From JAPKZH01 sp964537875 (lineage in GTDB: Bacteria > Acidobacteriota > Aminicenantia > Aminicenantales > UBA4085), in assembly GCA_964537875.1 (NCBI GenBank), contig CAZIDN010000035.1, positions 1-37,825 of the forward strand: 37,825 bases of DNA, read 5' to 3'. This document shows positions 23,902-30,506 of the stretch, one piece after another (position 1 is the first letter of the stretch; each line of letters opens with the position of its first letter). A model generated the notes under the pieces. It ran no database searches. It was not told the origin of the DNA and saw only the letters and a list, made by a program, of their open reading frames with translations. The translations under genes were made by a program, and so were the position numbers.

Positions 23902-25775
23902 CGATGGATCTCCTCGTCTTCAGGGAATTGAAGGTCGTGCAGTTTTTTGTAGATGCCTTCTTTCTTCATCAATTTTTCGTGGGAGCCGGATTCGACGATC
24001 TGTCCCTTGTCGATGACCAGAATCTTGTCGGCATTGCGGATCGTCGACAGCCGGTGGGCAATGACAAAGGTCGTCCGGTTCTTCAGGATCCGGGCCAAGG
24101 CCGCCTGGATCAGGGATTCGGACTCCGAATCCAAGGCCGAGGTGGCTTCGTCCAGGATCAGGATGGGCGGGTTTTTCAAGAGCGCCCTGGCGATGGCCAG
24201 CCGCTGCCGCTGGCCGCTGGACAGCAGGCTCCCCCGTTCTCCGATGGAGGTGTCATAGCCGTCTGGAAGCTCCATGATAAAATGATGGCATTCAGCGGCC
24301 TTGGCCGCTTCGATGACTTTGTCCATGGAGACGTCGTCAAGCCCGTAGGCGATATTGTTGCGAGCGCTGTCATTAAAGAGAATGATGTCCTGGGTGACCA
24401 GGCCGATTTGCGAGCGCAGCGAAGCCAGAGTCACCTCGCGGATATCGACGCCATCGACGGCGATCCGGCCGCCGGTCGGCTCGTAGAACCGCGAAAGCAG
24501 GTTGACGATGGTCGTCTTGCCTGCCCCGCTCAAACCGACGAGCGCGACCATCTCGTTGGGCAGGACCTCGAAGCTGACATCGAAAAGGACGGGGCGGGAT
24601 TCGTTGTAAGAAAAGCTGACGTTTTCGAACACGACGCGGCCTTTGACAGGAGGCAAGGGATGGGCCTGGGGACTGTCCTGGATTTGAGGAACCTCCTTGA
24701 GGACCTCTTGGATCCGGTCATAGCTGCCGGTCGCCTGCTGAATGACGCTGTTGGCCCGGCTGAGCCGCTTGATGGGGGTGAACATCAAGAAGATGGCGAA
24801 GACGAAAGCGCCGAAATCTCCCGGGCTAATATTGCCGCTGGCGATCCGTTTCGCGCCGACGGCCAGGATGAAGGCGCCGACGATCCCTCCGATGAATTCC
24901 ATGAACGGCGAGGACAGGCTGGAGATCCAGGCCAGCTTGAGGTTGATCTTGAGATAGCTCAGGCTGGCCGTCAGGAACTTCCGGAGTTCGAACTGCTCCA
25001 TGGTGAAGGCCTTGACGATTTTGTTTCCGGTGAGGGTTTCGTAGATCAGGTTGTAGATGTGGCCCATCCGGACCTGGCTCTGCTTGCCTTTTTTCTTGAG
25101 TTGTCGGCTGAATGCGGCCAGAGGGATGACGGCGAGCGGAGTGATGACGAACACCGAAAGAGCCAGGGTCCAGTCCGTCACGAACAACTGGACCAGGAGG
25201 GCCAGCAGGATGAAGGACTCTTCGATCATGTCGCTCATGGCGCTCGAAACCGCCTGCTGGATCTTATCCACATCGTTGGTCAGCCGAGACATGATATCTC
25301 CGGTCGTGATCCGGTCAAAATAGCTGGACGACTGGTAGAGGATATGACCGTACATGTCGTCGCGCATGGTCTTGACGATTTTATTGCCGACGGCCTTCAT
25401 GAAAAACGAAGAGAGGAAGGTGAACAATCCCCGGCCAAAGATGACGAAGACGACGACGATGGGCAGGACTTTCTTAATATCCTGACTGCCGATATGAAAC
25501 CAGCGGAGGACGAGGTCCATCGTCCTGATCTTGACCACCGCTTTCGGCGGGGCCTTTTCCGGCGCGCCTTGGCCGGCTTCTTCCATGGCCGCCTGGGGGG
25601 CCGCCGGCCGAGCTTTTTCGACCGCGGCCTGCGGGGCCATTCCGAACATCTCGTTGATGATCGGCTGGACCATATCGACGAAGATATAGTTGAATAGGGC
25701 GACAAAAATCATGCAGGCCAGGGACAGGACGACCCACTTTTTTTCTCGGAGCGTCAGTTTGAGAAGCTGAAACAT
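23898..25775 (-). CDS. msbA: MsbA-like lipid ABC exporter (fused membrane and ATPase domains)
   Basis: This 625-residue half-transporter acts as a homodimer. It has six membrane helices in residues about 13-345, then an ATPase domain with Walker A GLSGAGKTTIV and Q-loop GLVTQDIILF. The signature is LSSGQRQRLAIARAL (LSGGQ with Gly to Ser), the Walker B is ILILDEATSALD, and the H-loop is FVIAHRLST. By similarity it flips lipid A core or another glycolipid across the inner membrane. The loop after the first helix carries an Ala/Pro-rich insertion (about 46-80) with imperfect APQAA repeats, unusual for the family. The ribosome site is weak, so expression may depend on the gene 9 nt upstream. A multidrug role cannot be excluded. 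Confidence 0.88.
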   Translation of the reverse strand: MFQLLKLTLREKKWVVLSLACMIFVALFNYIFVDMVQPIINEMFGMAPQAAVEKARPAAPQAAMEEAGQGAPEKAPPKAVVKIRTMDLVLRWFHIGSQDIKKVLPIVVVFVIFGRGLFTFLSSFFMKAVGNKIVKTMRDDMYGHILYQSSSYFDRITTGDIMSRLTNDVDKIQQAVSSAMSDMIEESFILLALLVQLFVTDWTLALSVFVITPLAVIPLAAFSRQLKKKGKQSQVRMGHIYNLIYETLTGNKIVKAFTMEQFELRKFLTASLSYLKINLKLAWISSLSSPFMEFIGGIVGAFILAVGAKRIASGNISPGDFGAFVFAIFLMFTPIKRLSRANSVIQQATGSYDRIQEVLKEVPQIQDSPQAHPLPPVKGRVVFENVSFSYNESRPVLFDVSFEVLPNEMVALVGLSGAGKTTIVNLLSRFYEPTGGRIAVDGVDIREVTLASLRSQIGLVTQDIILFNDSARNNIAYGLDDVSMDKVIEAAKAAECHHFIMELPDGYDTSIGERGSLLSSGQRQRLAIARALLKNPPILILDEATSALDSESESLIQAALARILKNRTTFVIAHRLSTIRNADKILVIDKGQIVESGSHEKLMKKEGIYKKLHDLQFPEDEEIHR

Positions 25776-25784
25776 CTTAGGCTT

Positions 25785-26033
25785 TTACGAGCTCCGCCCA
25801 GCGGCCAGGAAGATGATGTCCTTCCCCTCCAAGGATTCCTCTTTGAGGCCGTAGATAACTTTGGGCTCCTTGCGAAACTGGGTCAGCTTGCTGTATTCCT
25901 CCTGAACATCCGCATCATAGAATTCGATGTCAAAGGCGGTCAGTTTCCTGCGGGCCAGGGCATTTTTGATCTCTTTTCCGCGAAGGGAATCCGTTCCGAC
26001 GAGGGCCAGCTTGAATTTTTTCTGTGCGTTCAT
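25785..26033 (-). CDS. orphan Asd-like N-terminal Rossmann fragment
   Basis: This 82-residue protein resembles only the first ~80 residues of aspartate-semialdehyde dehydrogenase (Asd). KLALVGTDSLRGKEIKNALA aligns with the NADP-binding strand-loop-helix, and LEGKDIIFLAAGRSS with the following FEGVDIALFSAGGS. It then stops; the catalytic Cys/His domain is absent. The nucleotide loop is degenerate (GTDSLRG, middle Gly lost). A TTG at 26057 overlapping the upstream stop is an alternative start; neither start has a good ribosome site. It sits tightly between the DUF465 gene and the exporter gene with no sign of frameshift debris. It may be a conserved small protein or a decayed gene; the function is unknown. 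Confidence 0.6.
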   Translation of the reverse strand: MNAQKKFKLALVGTDSLRGKEIKNALARRKLTAFDIEFYDADVQEEYSKLTQFRKEPKVIYGLKEESLEGKDIIFLAAGRSS

Positions 26034-26053
26034 GAACGGGAGGGCACGTCTTT

Positions 26054-26275
26054 TCAAAGGGATTTCTGGAAATCCCTCATCAGAAGGTACATTTTGTCCT
26101 TGAGCGCAAGCTTCTTCTTTTTCAGCTCCTTTTCCTCCAATCGCTCAGCATCCGTCAAGTGCGTCTTTCCTTTGAACTCGGCCAGCTTCTTCTCATGCTT
26201 CTGATGCTCTTCGAAAAGCTTCTTGAACTCGGCGTTTTCCTTCAGCAGGCGCTCTTTTAAGGCGTTCTCATCCAT
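26054..26275 (-). CDS. DUF465 / YdcH-family small protein
   Basis: This 73-residue, charged, all-helical protein has a helical hairpin (FKKLFEEHQKHEKKLAEFKG), then the conserved TDAERLEEKELKKKKLALKD and a short C-terminal helix. These are the hallmarks of DUF465/YdcH, whose function is unsettled. The ATG at 26275 has GGAGG 9 nt upstream; a longer start at 26305 would only add basic residues. It is the second gene of the long operon, 45 nt after the glycosyltransferase. Confidence 0.85.
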   Translation of the reverse strand: MDENALKERLLKENAEFKKLFEEHQKHEKKLAEFKGKTHLTDAERLEEKELKKKKLALKDKMYLLMRDFQKSL

Positions 26276-26320
26276 ACGTCTCTTCCTCCAGGCTAAGAAT
26301 ATCATAATGAATGAGGACTT

Positions 26321-27301
26321 TCAATTTTGGACCGACCGGAAAATTTCGACAAGGCGGTCCGTGAGCGCCGCCCAGGTGAACTCCTGGATCTTCCTGTATC
26401 CGGCCTGGGCCAGGCGCTGCCGGAGGCTTTGATCCAGGATGAGCTGCCTGATCCGGCGGCGCAGCAGGAAGGGCATCGCCAAGGGGACGACAAGAGCCGT
26501 CCGGTTGTGAAAAGCAAAGTCGCGAGTTCCGCTCGGGGTGCAGACCACGGGCACGCCGCAGGCCATAGCTTCGGCCGAGGTGTTCGACCAGCCGGCCCGC
26601 AATTCCGGGCTGACAAATATATCGGCCTGGGAAAAAAGCCAGGCCATGCGGTCCTGGGCAAGGTCGAGATGGAAATCGAAGGGCATCCGCGTTTTGATCA
26701 TGGGCCGGGGATCTCGCAGGTCTCGACCGATCCTCGTGTCAAACAGGACCAGCCGCAGCTTGGGGAACTCTCTGTAGAGACGTTCGACGGCGCAAATGGC
26801 ATACCGAATGCCTTTCCGGCGCTTGTAGATGCGGCCGTAGCAGAGGATATTCAACGTGTCGCGAGCAGGCCTGGATTCCACCGGATGAAATATTTCAGGA
26901 TTGATGCCCCCCGCCGCCTTAAGACAGCGGATTTTATGCTTCCGCTCCAGGCGCCGGCAAATGCCCTCGGAATTCCCGAGGAAATGATAATTTCTCCCGG
27001 CGACGGCCTTTTCCATTTTGTGGCCTTCGAGGACAAAATAGAAAAACTTGGACCGGGCCCGAAGCCGGTCAAATTGGGGAAGGATGGAATATTCGCTGCA
27101 GAGCCCGACATCAAATTCTTCGTTGTCCAGCGAATCAAAAGACCGGACGGAGCCCTGAAAAGCCAGCCAGCCCGGCGGCTTCCCCTCGGGGTGGAAAAGG
27201 ACATAGCGGTGGCCCCGCTTGACGAGCTCGTTGCCGATCTCGATATAGCGGCGGACACCGCCAAAAACCTCGACATGCGGCAGCAAAGCGGCGATTTTCA
27301 T
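26321..27301 (-). CDS. GT4-type glycosyltransferase
   Basis: This 326-residue GT-B fold transferase begins MKIAALLPHVEVFGGVRRYI, with the Gly-Gly acceptor-site loop. The donor-binding half contains NILCYGRIYKRRKG, DIFVSPELRAGWSNTSAEAM and ACGVPVVCTPSG, the ExxxxxxxE region of family GT4. It probably adds a sugar to an envelope glycolipid, which fits the lipid exporter downstream in the same operon; the acceptor and donor are unknown. The ATG at 27301 is preferred over an earlier start at 27343 because the protein then begins with its first beta strand. It appears to be the first gene of a nine-gene minus-strand operon ending with priA. Confidence 0.88.
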   Translation of the reverse strand: MKIAALLPHVEVFGGVRRYIEIGNELVKRGHRYVLFHPEGKPPGWLAFQGSVRSFDSLDNEEFDVGLCSEYSILPQFDRLRARSKFFYFVLEGHKMEKAVAGRNYHFLGNSEGICRRLERKHKIRCLKAAGGINPEIFHPVESRPARDTLNILCYGRIYKRRKGIRYAICAVERLYREFPKLRLVLFDTRIGRDLRDPRPMIKTRMPFDFHLDLAQDRMAWLFSQADIFVSPELRAGWSNTSAEAMACGVPVVCTPSGTRDFAFHNRTALVVPLAMPFLLRRRIRQLILDQSLRQRLAQAGYRKIQEFTWAALTDRLVEIFRSVQN

Positions 27302-27399
27302 GGCCTGCTTGCACCCTTTATTGGGACAATATCCAAAAATCAAAATTATTCTAACAAAATTAGGCGTCCAAAAGAAGAAATGCTAAAAAAAAGGATTCC

Positions 27400-27495
27400 T
27401 TCCGTTTCGTGCGGATCATGAAATTCGGAATCCGTAACGCTCTTGCTCCCGCAGCGAGCATCACGGACTCCTGAATTCATCCGCACGAGATGGAA
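27400..27495. repeat. imperfect palindrome upstream of tRNA-Phe
   Basis: The arms 27400-27435 and 27463-27495 pair around TTCGTGCGGAT / ATCCGCACGA with small indels. A second palindromic patch follows at 27511-27560 (TAATCC...GGATTA, then AAAGG...CCTTT). Together with A/T-rich sequence at 27302-27399 and a T8 run on the minus strand (27384-27393 region), these fill the 334-nt gap between the glycosyltransferase and the tRNA. No gene is visible. Confidence 0.55.
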
Positions 27496-27583
27496 GAGAT
27501 TTGTATTCTATTAATCCCTTACCTCCCTAAAGAATTCGGGGGGATTAGAAAGGTCGGAGCTCCTTTCGTTCTCGATTTAAGAA

Positions 27584-27612
27584 TTGACTTTGGCCGGACG
27601 GATAAATATACT
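27584..27612 (+). promoter_or_regulatory. sigma-70 promoter of tRNA-Phe
   Basis: TTGACT (27584-27589) and TATACT (27607-27612) are separated by exactly 17 nt, a near-consensus housekeeping promoter. The predicted start is about 17 nt before the mature tRNA 5' end. Confidence 0.75.
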
Positions 27613-27635
27613 TATTTTCCGATTCGCACTCAGAC

Positions 27636-27708
27636 GGCGAGGTAGCTCAGTCGGTAGAGCGAGGGACTGAAAATCCCTGCGTCGGCGGTTCGATTCCGTC
27701 CCTCGCCA
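27636..27708 (+). tRNA. tRNA-Phe (GAA)
   Basis: The cloverleaf folds fully by eye. The 7-bp acceptor stem is GGCGAGG (27636-27642) with CCTCGCC (27701-27707), and the D-arm is GCTC/GAGC. The anticodon stem AGGGA/TCCCT encloses loop CTGAAAA, with anticodon GAA at 27669-27671. The T-arm is GGCGG/CCGTC with loop TTCGATT. The discriminator is A. No CCA is encoded, so the tail must be added by tRNA nucleotidyltransferase. Confidence 0.97.
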
Positions 27709-27728
27709 TTCCCCCTTCCCCCAGAATT

Positions 27729-27800
27729 GGGGTCAAACCTACTCATTACGCAGATTCCGAATTCCCCGCCTGATTGTGCGTAACGAGTAGGTTTGACCCC
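27729..27800. repeat. 72-nt inverted repeat with GGGGTCA ends
   Basis: Arms of 24 nt (27729-27752 and 27777-27800) match at 23 of 24 around a 24-nt spacer, beginning GGGGTCAAACCTAC. The ends resemble the shorter element at 5810-5842. It lies between tRNA-Phe and the galU stop, where the hairpin could also protect or terminate transcripts, though no T run follows. Confidence 0.8.
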
Positions 27801-27803
27801 GGA

Positions 27804-28664
27804 TCAATCAAGAGATTTGAATAAATCCAGGAGGCGGGAGCGGAATTCGGGCCGCTTGAGGGCGAAGTTGATGGTGGCCTCGATGTAGCCGAACTTATCC
27901 CCTGCATCGAATCTTTTCCCCTCAAAAAGCACGCCGTGTACGGCCCGGGTCTCGATCAGGCTTTTTATGGCGTCCGTGAGTTGAATCTCGCCGCTTCGGC
28001 CGTGCGGGATCTTTCGGAGGGCCTCGAAAATATCCGGCTCAAAAACGTAGCGCCCTAAGACGGCCAAATCAGAAAAGGCCTTCTCAGGACCCGGTTTTTC
28101 CGCCAGGTCTAAAACCTGGAACACCCGGTCGGAGACCTGGCGGGCTTTGACGACGCCGTATTTTTTTGTTCCTTCCGCATCGATCCTGCCAAGAACGATG
28201 ACGGGGGTTCTTTTCTCCTCATAAACATCCATGAGCTGCCTTAGGCAGGGGATCGGGCAATCATAGATCGTATCAGGATTGAGGACGGCAAATGGCTCCT
28301 CCCCGACAAATTCTTTTCCCATGAGAACGGCATGCCCGAGCCCCAGCGGCTCGGGTTGAAGGATAAACGACAGTGCGGCCAGGCGGGGGATTCCCTCCAC
28401 CTCTTTTAATAACTCGGATTTCCCCTTCTCCTTCAAAAAGGTCTCCAATCCTGGAGAGGGGCTAAAATGCTCCTCGATGATGGCTTTCCAGCGGCTGGTG
28501 ATAATGCCCATACTCTCGATCCCGGAGCCGGCCGCCTCCTCGACGGCATATTGGATCACGGGCTTGTCGATGACGGCGAGCATTTCTTTGGGGAGAGCCT
28601 TGGTGGCGGGAAGAAACCTCGTGCCCAAACCGGCGGCCGGAATCAGGGCTTTGCGGATTCTCAT
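27804..28664 (-). CDS. galU: UTP-glucose-1-phosphate uridylyltransferase
   Basis: This 286-residue cytoplasmic enzyme makes UDP-glucose. The N-terminal nucleotidyltransferase signature IPAAGLGTRFLPATKALPKE is complete, with the lysine of LPKEM. The region GLGHAVLMGKEFVGEEPFAVL carries the metal/uridine site, and VLDLAEKPGPEKAFSDLAVLG plus KRFDAGDKFGYIEA are standard GalU blocks. The ATG at 28664 has GAGGG 5 nt upstream; a TTG at 28676 is less likely. With the phosphohexomutase at 8815-10215 it would turn glucose 6-phosphate into UDP-glucose for envelope glycans. Confidence 0.96.
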   Translation of the reverse strand: MRIRKALIPAAGLGTRFLPATKALPKEMLAVIDKPVIQYAVEEAAGSGIESMGIITSRWKAIIEEHFSPSPGLETFLKEKGKSELLKEVEGIPRLAALSFILQPEPLGLGHAVLMGKEFVGEEPFAVLNPDTIYDCPIPCLRQLMDVYEEKRTPVIVLGRIDAEGTKKYGVVKARQVSDRVFQVLDLAEKPGPEKAFSDLAVLGRYVFEPDIFEALRKIPHGRSGEIQLTDAIKSLIETRAVHGVLFEGKRFDAGDKFGYIEATINFALKRPEFRSRLLDLFKSLD

Positions 28665-28752
28665 TTTATCCCTCAAAAAAGAAGGTCCTTGGACAGGAAT
28701 AAAGCGTTGCCTTTCCCCGGCTAATTGTCTTAATCAGGACACCTGCGGCCCG

Positions 28753-28802
28753 AAAAAATAATCCCCCTCACCCCTTTAGCAATGGAGCGAGGGTGGGGAT
28801 TT
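28753..28802 (-). terminator. intrinsic terminator of the FadL-like gene
   Basis: On the minus strand AATCCCC-ACCC pairs with GGGT-GAG-GGGGATT (3-nt bulge) around a ~19-nt loop and is followed by a T-rich run (TTATTTTTTC). It stands 57 nt after the stop codon at 28859. The rest of 28665-28858 holds only the galU ribosome site. Confidence 0.65.
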
Positions 28803-28858
28803 GGGAGCTCCTTTTCTTGATAAGATCCCGCTTAAAGATGCTTATTCTGTCTATCCGG

Positions 28859-30208
28859 CTAAAACCTGTAGCTGATGGAGATATTGGGGACGATGATCTT
28901 CATATTGTAGGTACCGGGCATCGCGTCTTCATATTCTTTGTTAAAATACGGGTTCAGGGGACTATTCAATGTTTTCGCGAAATCAATGTTCCTTTCCTTC
29001 CCCATCAGGTACTCGAAGCCGAGGTCGATCTGGAGCCCGTTCAGGTTGTAGCCGAGCCCGAGTGTCAACACATTGAAATCATAGTTGGGAAGCAGGATAT
29101 TCATCGTCTTGTCCGGGGCCGGCGAAGGATCCAGGTAATAGCCCGCTCGGAAGGCCAATGTCTCGCTGGCCTTATATTCTGCGCCGAAACGGATTTGATA
29201 GGCATCCTCCCAATGCATAGGCATGGTGTCCTTGCCGCCGGCCGTCATCAACAAGTTCCAGATTGAATTTGTATAATCGGTCTTGATCACATCGATCCTT
29301 TTCCAATGGGTATACTGCATATCCGCCGTAATGGTCAGGTTGTCTATGGGATAGAAGGCGGCGCCGACGGCCAGCCACTCCGGCCAAGTGACATTCCGTT
29401 CCATTTCCGAGCTTCCGGGTTGACCGATCAGGACCAAGTTCGACATCTTCGCTTCGCCGCTGAACTTTACCGTGCTGGCCGTCCGGAACGTGGCTCCCAG
29501 GCTGAACATTTGATGGGGCTTGAAGAGTACGCCGAAGGTGGCTCCTAATCCCCATCCGGTCTCGCTTTCTTCATATTGGCCGAGGTCGAATTCCGTCGTA
29601 TAACTGGGGGGCAGCAGCGTCTTTCCTGCCCACATGCTGATATCAAACATGCCGTAGTTGACGTTGACGGAGGCGCCCAGGGAGAGCATGTCGTTGACCT
29701 TCACGGCCAATGTCGGGGCGATGGTGATCAGTCCGATCTTGCTCCTCCATTCGATCGTCGTACTCTGATAGGGATACGAGAGAAAGGCCAGGTCTTGGCT
29801 CGGCCAATCCGATCCCAACCCCGAAGGAGTATAAATCCCGATCGCGCCGACCACATTTTCGGTGATCGGATGGATGTAGACCGCCATGCCTCCCAGATAA
29901 TGCTTGGCCTTTGTGGCCGCATCGACTTGCAAGCCCGTTGGATAGGGCGGCGGAACGAACGACGGAATGACCAGCTTGTATGTGCCCGAGGGAATAATAT
30001 CCGTTCCGTAAAACCCGAAGGATTTCGTCTTTAAACTGGCCAATCCGGCGGGATTCCAGTAGATGGCGCTGAAATCATCAGCCAGGCCGACAAACGCCCC
30101 TCCCATGGCCAAAGCGCGCGAGCCGAGGCTGTTGAGGTTCAATCCATTGGCGAGAGACAGAGTGCTGAGCAGGGCAACGGTTAAAAAGACCGTCACGAAT
30201 CTTCTCAT
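28859..30208 (-). CDS. FadL/OMPP1-family outer-membrane transport protein
   Basis: This 449-residue protein has a signal peptide (MRRFVTVFLTVALLSTLSLA). It is followed by NSLGSRALAMGGAFVGLADD and the conserved NPA motif in YWNPAGLA, which forms the FadL plug. The rest alternates aromatic-rich strands (ITADMQYTHWKRIDV, LAFRAGYYLDPSPAP, LTLGLGYNLNGLQIDLGFEY) and ends in the C-terminal aromatic ISYRF used for outer-membrane insertion. The family imports long-chain fatty acids or other hydrophobic compounds; the substrate here is unknown. A perfect AAGGAGG lies before the ATG. It has its own promoter and terminator. Confidence 0.92.
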   Translation of the reverse strand: MRRFVTVFLTVALLSTLSLANGLNLNSLGSRALAMGGAFVGLADDFSAIYWNPAGLASLKTKSFGFYGTDIIPSGTYKLVIPSFVPPPYPTGLQVDAATKAKHYLGGMAVYIHPITENVVGAIGIYTPSGLGSDWPSQDLAFLSYPYQSTTIEWRSKIGLITIAPTLAVKVNDMLSLGASVNVNYGMFDISMWAGKTLLPPSYTTEFDLGQYEESETGWGLGATFGVLFKPHQMFSLGATFRTASTVKFSGEAKMSNLVLIGQPGSSEMERNVTWPEWLAVGAAFYPIDNLTITADMQYTHWKRIDVIKTDYTNSIWNLLMTAGGKDTMPMHWEDAYQIRFGAEYKASETLAFRAGYYLDPSPAPDKTMNILLPNYDFNVLTLGLGYNLNGLQIDLGFEYLMGKERNIDFAKTLNSPLNPYFNKEYEDAMPGTYNMKIIVPNISISYRF

Positions 30209-30242
30209 ATTGACCTCCTTCCTGCATATGAGTGATAACTTT

Positions 30243-30290
30243 TGTTTACAGGATTTTCGCCGACTTGTCAAATTCTTAGTTCCGGCGAAA
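30243..30290 (-). promoter_or_regulatory. promoter with flanking inverted repeat upstream of the FadL-like gene
   Basis: TTGACA (30266-30271, minus) and TAAACA (30243-30248) are 17 nt apart. An 8-nt perfect inverted repeat, TTTCGCCG (30255-30262) and CGGCGAAA (30283-30290), brackets the -35 box, as a repressor operator might. The regulator is not identified. Confidence 0.6.
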
Positions 30291-30300
30291 TAAATCTCGG

Positions 30301-30465
30301 TTTCCGTGAATATTAATAATTCATGAAGTGGGTGGCGCCGACCAGGGCGCCCAGATGCCCGAAGCGAATGGGACCCTCGTCAGGGTGAAGAGCGAGGGCA
30401 GCTGGGCTGGTCGGCGACAGGACCCACGGAATCCTGGTTTCAAGCCATCACGGAAATGGAGATGC
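30301..30465. repeat. structured palindromic element, copy downstream of clpB
   Basis: The outer ends are TTTCCGTGAA (30301-30310) and an 18-nt right end (30448-30465) identical to that of the element at 33327-33552. Inside, GTGGGT (30328-30333) pairs with ACCCAC (30422-30427). The unpaired GGCG and GACAGG follow, then GCCGACCAG (30337-30345) pairs perfectly with CTGGTCGGC (30407-30415). A small hairpin (30373-30386) lies in the middle. It begins 93 nt beyond the FadL start codon and ends 41 nt after the clpB stop; together with the promoter it fills 30209-30506. Confidence 0.75.
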
Positions 30466-30506
30466 TTAAGTTCTTACGGAGAGCGAATGACTCGGTCTTT
30501 TCGCGC

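Noticed and set aside
23904..25697. A 597-residue open frame antisense to the lipid exporter gene
   Set aside because: The translation has no family resemblance; it is a long shadow frame caused by codon bias on the opposite strand of an unmistakable ABC transporter.
27717..27732. CCCC-AGAATT-GGGG as a terminator after tRNA-Phe
   Set aside because: The stem is short, with no T run; the adjacent long inverted repeat explains part of it.
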